Assembly (NCBI GenBank): GCA_964593895.1
Contig: CAZQKL010000028.1
Location: 1 to 19,874 of the forward strand
Direction: 5' to 3'
DNA: 19,874 nt
Source of the DNA: CAZQKL01 sp964593895 [NCBI: uncultured bacterium]
Lineage (GTDB): Bacteria > DYJV01
Position 1 is the first letter of the stretch. Every line of letters starts with the position of its first letter. Position numbers and translations under genes: made by a program. Below are positions 15,644 to 19,874 of the stretch, in pieces. The notes beneath the pieces were generated by a model. It saw only the letters and a program-made list of their open reading frames with translations, did not search any database and was not told the DNA's origin.

Positions 15644-16810
15644 ATGAAAAAAGTTGATTTGCCTGAAATTTTTTTAATCCTTTATTCTATTTCTTTATTT
15701 TTTTCTATCGCGGTAAGTCAGATTTGTCTTGGAATTTTAATTTTTTTTATTATTTTAAAACTTAAAAAAGGAGAGATAAAATTAAAGGATTTTGAATTTG
15801 GATTAATTATTTTGTTATTTGTAATATTTGTGGATGTTTCTCTTTTTTATAAAATTTTTTTACTAAAAACAATACCTTTAAAAATTAAAAAATTTTTTGG
15901 TGGATGGTTATTTTTTTCCTTTTATGCTCCTCTTTTATTAATCAAAGATAAAAATTTTCCAAAAAGATTATTTGATTTAATGATATTATCCTCTGCAATT
16001 GCATCTATTTATGGAATTTTTTATGTAAAATATCTTGCAAATGTTTATTATCCTAATCTTTCATATTATGATATAGGAGCAAGAGGATTCTATTCTCATT
16101 CATTGACATCTGGAAATATATGGGCAATGATTCTTATTTTATCAATTTTTCTTTTTTATAAATTTAAAAATTTTCGTTATTTTTTGTTAAGTGTAATTAT
16201 TTTTATTGGGCTTATTTTTACTTTTAGAAGAGGTCCAATTTTGTATTTTTTAGTTGTTTTTTTTGTGATGAATGTAATTTTTTTTAAAAAGAAAGGAATT
16301 GTTTTAAGTTTAGTTGCCATTATCTTAATTGGGTCAATTTTTTTTATGAATCAGGGATTAAATAAAAGGGTAAAAATGCTTCTTAAAGCTAAAAATAATC
16401 CATGTTCAAGCACTCAAATTAGACTATTTTTATGGAAAACTTCTATTAAGTTAGTAAAAAAGTATCCTTTTTTTGGGGTTCCGAAGAAATTTAAGGAGGA
16501 AGTTAAAAAATTTACAAATTTAAAATGTCAACAAAGAGGACATCCTCATAATGGTTTTTTAACAATCTTAGTATATTACGGATTTTTCCCTTTTATTTTA
16601 TCACTTTTTCTCTTTTTTAAGTTAATAAAATTTTTAACTTTAAAAATTAAAGAAAGTGAGTTTGCTTTACTTGGATTTTTTATTGTTTTAATTTATTTAC
16701 TTGAAAGTTTAACTGAAAATAATTTTGGAGATTCTGAAGTAAAAATGGTTTTTTGGTTTTTACTTGGAATAATAATTAGTGGAATTAAAAAAGGATGGAA
16801 ATTTCAGTAA
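15644..16810 (+). CDS. O-antigen ligase / Wzy-like polytopic membrane protein
   Basis: 388 residues with about ten or more hydrophobic helices and short basic loops. A larger outer loop (about 225-300) precedes the HPHN motif (300-303), followed by a hydrophobic stretch with glycine. An H-x-H-N loop of this kind is typical of the O-antigen ligase/polymerase superfamily, which transfers or polymerises lipid-linked glycans on the periplasmic side. FTFRRGP near 185-191 carries the conserved arginine seen before that loop. The ATG directly follows the hisF stop (TAAATG) and has no clear Shine-Dalgarno, so translation probably depends on ribosomes finishing hisF. It overlaps the glycosyltransferase gene by 16 bp. 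Whether it acts as ligase, polymerase or protein O-glycosyltransferase cannot be told. Confidence 0.8.
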   Translation: MKKVDLPEIFLILYSISLFFSIAVSQICLGILIFFIILKLKKGEIKLKDFEFGLIILLFVIFVDVSLFYKIFLLKTIPLKIKKFFGGWLFFSFYAPLLLIKDKNFPKRLFDLMILSSAIASIYGIFYVKYLANVYYPNLSYYDIGARGFYSHSLTSGNIWAMILILSIFLFYKFKNFRYFLLSVIIFIGLIFTFRRGPILYFLVVFFVMNVIFFKKKGIVLSLVAIILIGSIFFMNQGLNKRVKMLLKAKNNPCSSTQIRLFLWKTSIKLVKKYPFFGVPKKFKEEVKKFTNLKCQQRGHPHNGFLTILVYYGFFPFILSLFLFFKLIKFLTLKIKESEFALLGFFIVLIYLLESLTENNFGDSEVKMVFWFLLGIIISGIKKGWKFQ

Positions 16811-17637
16811 TAGTTGCTGTTTATAATAGATATAAACATCTTTACTGGTGTCTAAAATCTCTTATAAATCAAACAGTAAAAGATTTTGAAATAATTATTG
16901 CAGATGATGGTTCTAATGGAAAAAATTTAGAAAAAATAAAAGAAATAATTGAATGTTTTTCAAAAAAATGTAAAATAAAACACATTTGGCATGAAGATTT
17001 AGGAAATAGAAAAACATTAATTTTAAATAAAGCTGTTAAATCTTCAGAAGGAGAATTATTAATTTTTCTTGATTGTGATGTTATTGCAGAGAAAAAACTT
17101 ATAGAGAAATATTTATCATATTACAACAAGTTTAGAGAAAAGTATGAATTATTCTTTTTTACAGGAAATGTTATTTTTGTGAAAAAAAGAATTAGCGATA
17201 TTATTTTGGAAAACCCGAATTTAAAATATGATTTTGTTTTAAAATTTATAAAAAAAAATTACCCATTTTCACAAAAATTGCAGAATTATTACTTCTATTT
17301 AAAATATGCAGTTCAAGATTTTTTTAAAACAAAATATCCAAAAGGTTGGGGAGCAAATCTTTTTATCCCTAAAAAAACATTTTACAGTGTAAATGGATTT
17401 AATAATGATTGGACAGGAAGGAATGAGGATAGTGATTTAATGAGGAGAATGGTGTTAAAAGGTGCGAAAAGAATTTCATTAAATAATAAAATAAAGGTTT
17501 TTCATCTTGAACATGGAAGAGTATGGGAACCTGAAAAAATAAGGAAAGAAAAGAGAAGAAAGTTGAAATGGGAGTATTATAAAAAACATCCAGAAATAAT
17601 TGTTGCAAAAAATGGAGTTAATGAAGTTGAGATTTGA
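16795..17637 (+). CDS. GT2-family glycosyltransferase
   Basis: 280 residues, GT-A fold. The opening SVIVAVYNRYKHLYWCLKSL, the nucleotide-binding ADDGS (36-40) and the metal-binding DCD (93-95) are in place. Further on are the acceptor-domain pattern GWGANLF (184-190) and WTGRNEDSDLMRRM (206-219) with the catalytic-type ED at 211-212, then FHLEH near 234-238. It probably adds a sugar to a lipid-linked or cell-surface glycan on the cytoplasmic side. Donor and acceptor are unknown. The start overlaps the end of the membrane protein gene by 16 bp and has only a weak purine stretch ahead, so coupling is likely. Its 3' end overlaps the convergent rluD-like gene by 20 bp. Confidence 0.88.
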   Translation: MEISVIVAVYNRYKHLYWCLKSLINQTVKDFEIIIADDGSNGKNLEKIKEIIECFSKKCKIKHIWHEDLGNRKTLILNKAVKSSEGELLIFLDCDVIAEKKLIEKYLSYYNKFREKYELFFFTGNVIFVKKRISDIILENPNLKYDFVLKFIKKNYPFSQKLQNYYFYLKYAVQDFFKTKYPKGWGANLFIPKKTFYSVNGFNNDWTGRNEDSDLMRRMVLKGAKRISLNNKIKVFHLEHGRVWEPEKIRKEKRRKLKWEYYKKHPEIIVAKNGVNEVEI

Positions 17638-18562
17638 GGAAGTTTAAAAAATTTTTTAACTCATCTGGAATTTCGGTTTCAATTCTTAGTAGATAATTTC
17701 TTACTGGATGATTAAATTCAATTTTATATGAATGCAAAAAGTATCTGTTTAGTTTTTCAATTTCTGATAAGATTTCTTTTGGATATTTATTTAAAATTGA
17801 TCTGTTAATGTATAAATCATCTCCAACAACTGGATGTCCTAATTCTGAAAAATGAACCCTTATCTGGTGAGTTCTTCCTGTTTCAAGGTCTATATCAACA
17901 AGCGAGAAATTTCCAATAGTTTCAATTAATTTGTAATGAGTTATTGCAAGCTTTCCAGAATTTGTATAAGAACTCATTTTTAATCTGTTTGTTTTGTGCC
18001 TACCAATATAACTTTTTATTGTCCCTTGTTTTTTAGATAATTTACCATATAGAAGTGCGATATAGTTTTTTTTTATTTTTTTATTTTTAAAGTCTTCTGA
18101 AAGTTTTAAATGAGCTTCATTTGTTTTTGCAATAATTAAAATTCCTGAAGTTTTTTTATCCAACCTATGGACAATTCCAGGTCTAATTTCTCCTGAAATT
18201 GAAGATAAATCCTTGCAATGATAAAGTATTGCATTTACAATTGTTTTGTCAAAATGCCCAGCTGAAGGATGAACAACAATATTTGCAGGTTTGTTAATTA
18301 CAATAATTGAACTATCTTCATATAACACTTCAATTGGTAAATTTTGAGGTGTTAAAGATATTTTTTTTGGCTCAACAATTTCTATTTCAACTATGTCTTT
18401 TTTTTTAATTTTGTAGCTACTTTTTTTAAAATTATTATTGACTAAAATTTTTTTGTCATTTATTAATTTATTGATATAACTTCTGGAATATTTAGGAAAA
18501 ATGGAATTTAAAAATTTATCCAGTCGCTCTTTATCAATTATTGCACAAAATAAAATTTTCAT
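17618..18562 (-). CDS. RluD-type 23S rRNA pseudouridine synthase
   Basis: 314 residues, two domains. The N-terminal S4 RNA-binding domain covers about 11-62 (ERLDKFL...YINKLI...KKILVNN). The catalytic domain has KPANIVVHPSAGH (91-103), GIVHRLDKKTSG (129-140) with the catalytic Asp135, and the GRTHQIRVHFSELGHPVVGD block near 240-260. It converts uridines to pseudouridine in rRNA. RluD-like specificity (helix 69) is the likeliest assignment, but RluA/RluC-type subfamilies cannot be excluded. No Shine-Dalgarno precedes the ATG at 18562, which is unusual in this window. The next gene (chemoreceptor) diverges from it 28 bp away. Confidence 0.92.
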   Translation of the reverse strand: MKILFCAIIDKERLDKFLNSIFPKYSRSYINKLINDKKILVNNNFKKSSYKIKKKDIVEIEIVEPKKISLTPQNLPIEVLYEDSSIIVINKPANIVVHPSAGHFDKTIVNAILYHCKDLSSISGEIRPGIVHRLDKKTSGILIIAKTNEAHLKLSEDFKNKKIKKNYIALLYGKLSKKQGTIKSYIGRHKTNRLKMSSYTNSGKLAITHYKLIETIGNFSLVDIDLETGRTHQIRVHFSELGHPVVGDDLYINRSILNKYPKEILSEIEKLNRYFLHSYKIEFNHPVRNYLLRIETEIPDELKNFLNFLKSQLH

Positions 18563-18590
18563 AGAAAAATTTTAAAAAGGAGAATATGAT

Positions 18591-19874
18591 ATGTCAAGTT
18601 TAAAAACAAAATTTTTACTTTTTGCAAATACAATTGTATTGCTATCAGTTATATTTATATCTTTTTTTAGTATCTATTTTTTCTATTCAAAAGGAGTGAA
18701 GAAAGTAAATTTTTTTCAAATTGAAGCAAATCAATTGGAAATTACAAATATAAAATCAAATGTAGACCTTCTTGAAAGAATGTTAAACGATTATTTGAAT
18801 GGATTAAAGATAATAATTGACCATTTAACTGATATTAGCAAAAATTTATATGAAGATGATAAGACTCAAAGGCTTATAGTGTTGGATAAAGATGGGAATA
18901 TTCTTTACGACCCAAAAATTAAAAAGAATATTGGTAAAACTTTTTTTTCAGTGCTTTCTAAAAAAGAAAATAAGGAAAAAGTAAAGAAATTTTTTAAAAA
19001 TTTGTATCCTGGAGCTGATACTTTTTTTTCTGATGGAAACAAGTTGATATATGTAAAGAGTTTAAAAAATTTTCCTTATACACTTGCTATTGTTAAAGAA
19101 AGTAAAAATTTCTCTATCTTTCTAAAGTTAAAAGAAAACTGGGAAAAAAGCTTTAAAAAAAGCATTATTTATATAATAATTTCAACGATAATTTTTTTAA
19201 TTATCACCGCTATATTCCTTCATTTTATATCAAAACCTTATTTTCAGCTTGTAAGCTCAACAATCTCAATTTTAGATAAATTTTCAAAAGGCGATATTAA
19301 AGGAATTACAGTTGATTTAAAGGTATTTGAAAATTTTAAAGACAAAGAAATTATTCAAATTAAAGAAGGATTAAATTCAATGAAGGAAGGAGTTGGTTCA
19401 TTAATTTCAAATATTAAAAATACAGTGGCAGATATTAATAAATATTCAACTGATGTGGAAAAGGCTCTAAAAGAGATTTTAAGTAGATTAAATGAAAATA
19501 ATCAAACAATGAATGAGCAGGTAAAAAATAATGAAGAAATTTCAAGCTCTATTTTAGAGATGGAGAAAAGTTTATCTGAAATCAAAGACTTTGCAAATGC
19601 AAATAGATTAGTTGCAGAAGAAAATTATAATAAAGCATCAGCTGGATATGAACAGATGCAAAGATTAACAACTTGGTTAAATGAAGTTTCACAATTATCA
19701 AAAAAAATAGATGAAATAATAAATGTTATAAATGATATTGCTAAAAAAACAAAATTATTATCTTTAAATGCCTCAATAGAAGCATCAAAGGCTGGTGAAT
19801 ATGGAAAGGGTTTTTCTGTTGTTGCTGAGGAAATAAGAAAACTTGCAGATAGTTCAAGCATATCTGCAAATGAA
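18591..19874 (+). CDS. Methyl-accepting chemotaxis protein (partial, runs off right edge)
   Basis: An open frame of 428 codons continues to the last base of the window with no stop. The ATG at 18591 has AAAAAGGAG about 8 nt upstream. An earlier ATG at 18586 is in a frame that stops after five codons. A membrane helix (about 8-32) is followed by an extracytoplasmic sensor part (about 33-188) with a Cache-like patch [15 protein letters not shown]...IGKTF (about 96-118). A second helix (about 190-212), a poorly conserved HAMP-like linker and the cytoplasmic coiled-coil signalling domain follow. The hairpin-tip region [20 protein letters not shown] and [24 protein letters not shown] segment (about 380-422) is the clearest family mark. 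It senses an unknown ligand and signals through CheA/CheW. The C-terminal half of the signalling domain is missing. Confidence 0.9.
   Translation, partial: MSSLKTKFLLFANTIVLLSVIFISFFSIYFFYSKGVKKVNFFQIEANQLEITNIKSNVDLLERMLNDYLNGLKIIIDHLTDISKNLYEDDKTQRLIVLDKDGNILYDPKIKKNIGKTFFSVLSKKENKEKVKKFFKNLYPGADTFFSDGNKLIYVKSLKNFPYTLAIVKESKNFSIFLKLKENWEKSFKKSIIYIIISTIIFLIITAIFLHFISKPYFQLVSSTISILDKFSKGDIKGITVDLKVFENFKDKEIIQIKEGLNSMKEGVGSLISNIKNTVADINKYSTDVEKALKEILSRLNENNQTMNEQVKNNEEISSSILEMEKSLSEIKDFANANRLVAEENYNKASAGYEQMQRLTTWLNEVSQLSKKIDEIINVINDIAKKTKLLSLNASIEASKAGEYGKGFSVVAEEIRKLADSSSISANE

Noticed and set aside
17645-17658. A6T6 palindrome near the convergent junction as a bidirectional terminator
   Set aside because: It is made only of A and T, has no loop and no GC stem, and such runs are common by chance in this base composition.
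19625-19861. Minus-strand open frame at the right edge
   Set aside because: It is antisense to the conserved signalling domain of the chemoreceptor, and its sequence shows no family features.

Overview
The window is AT-rich and tightly packed, and almost all of it is coding. It reads as part of a chromosome from an anaerobic or respiring bacterium with a Gram-negative type envelope. The evidence is O-antigen-ligase-like and glycosyltransferase genes, a chemoreceptor, a periplasmic-type multiheme c cytochrome and a quinone-linked membrane Fe-S oxidoreductase. Lys, Ile and Glu are abundant, as expected from the base composition. I cannot assign a phylum from the sequence alone. No rRNA, tRNA, CRISPR array, IS element or prophage gene is visible, and no gap between genes exceeds about 105 bp.

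Left part, minus strand. The 5' end of a secreted or lipid-exposed protein gene (1-85) sits behind a promoter and a perfect 11-bp hairpin that buries its Shine-Dalgarno sequence. Next to it is an acetoacetyl-CoA synthetase gene (178-2133), which has its own promoter placed directly after the intrinsic terminator of the big operon.

Middle, minus strand, about 13.5 kb to 2.2 kb. This looks like one 11-gene operon. In transcription order it encodes a membrane Fe-S/b-heme ETF:quinone oxidoreductase-like protein, a heptaheme c cytochrome with a C-terminal anchor, a racemase-like family III CoA-transferase protein, a MerR regulator, two thiolases, 3-hydroxybutyryl-CoA dehydrogenase, crotonase, acyl-CoA dehydrogenase, EtfB and EtfA. 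Gene junctions are from 8-bp overlaps to 35-bp gaps. A good promoter and an ACGT-TT-ACGT dyad precede it, and a GC-rich hairpin plus T tract ends it. Together the genes give a full C4 acyl-CoA oxidation route: butyryl-CoA to crotonyl-CoA, 3-hydroxybutyryl-CoA, acetoacetyl-CoA and two acetyl-CoA. Electrons from the first step can pass from ETF to the membrane quinone pool. The cytochrome suggests a further branch outside the membrane. Acetoacetyl-CoA synthetase would feed acetoacetate into the same pathway.

Right part. A beta-CASP metallo-beta-lactamase gene (minus) diverges from hisF (plus). hisF is joined without a gap to an O-antigen-ligase-like membrane protein gene, which overlaps a GT2 glycosyltransferase gene. 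That gene converges with, and overlaps, an RluD-type pseudouridine synthase gene on the minus strand. A methyl-accepting chemotaxis protein gene, diverging from rluD, runs off the right edge.
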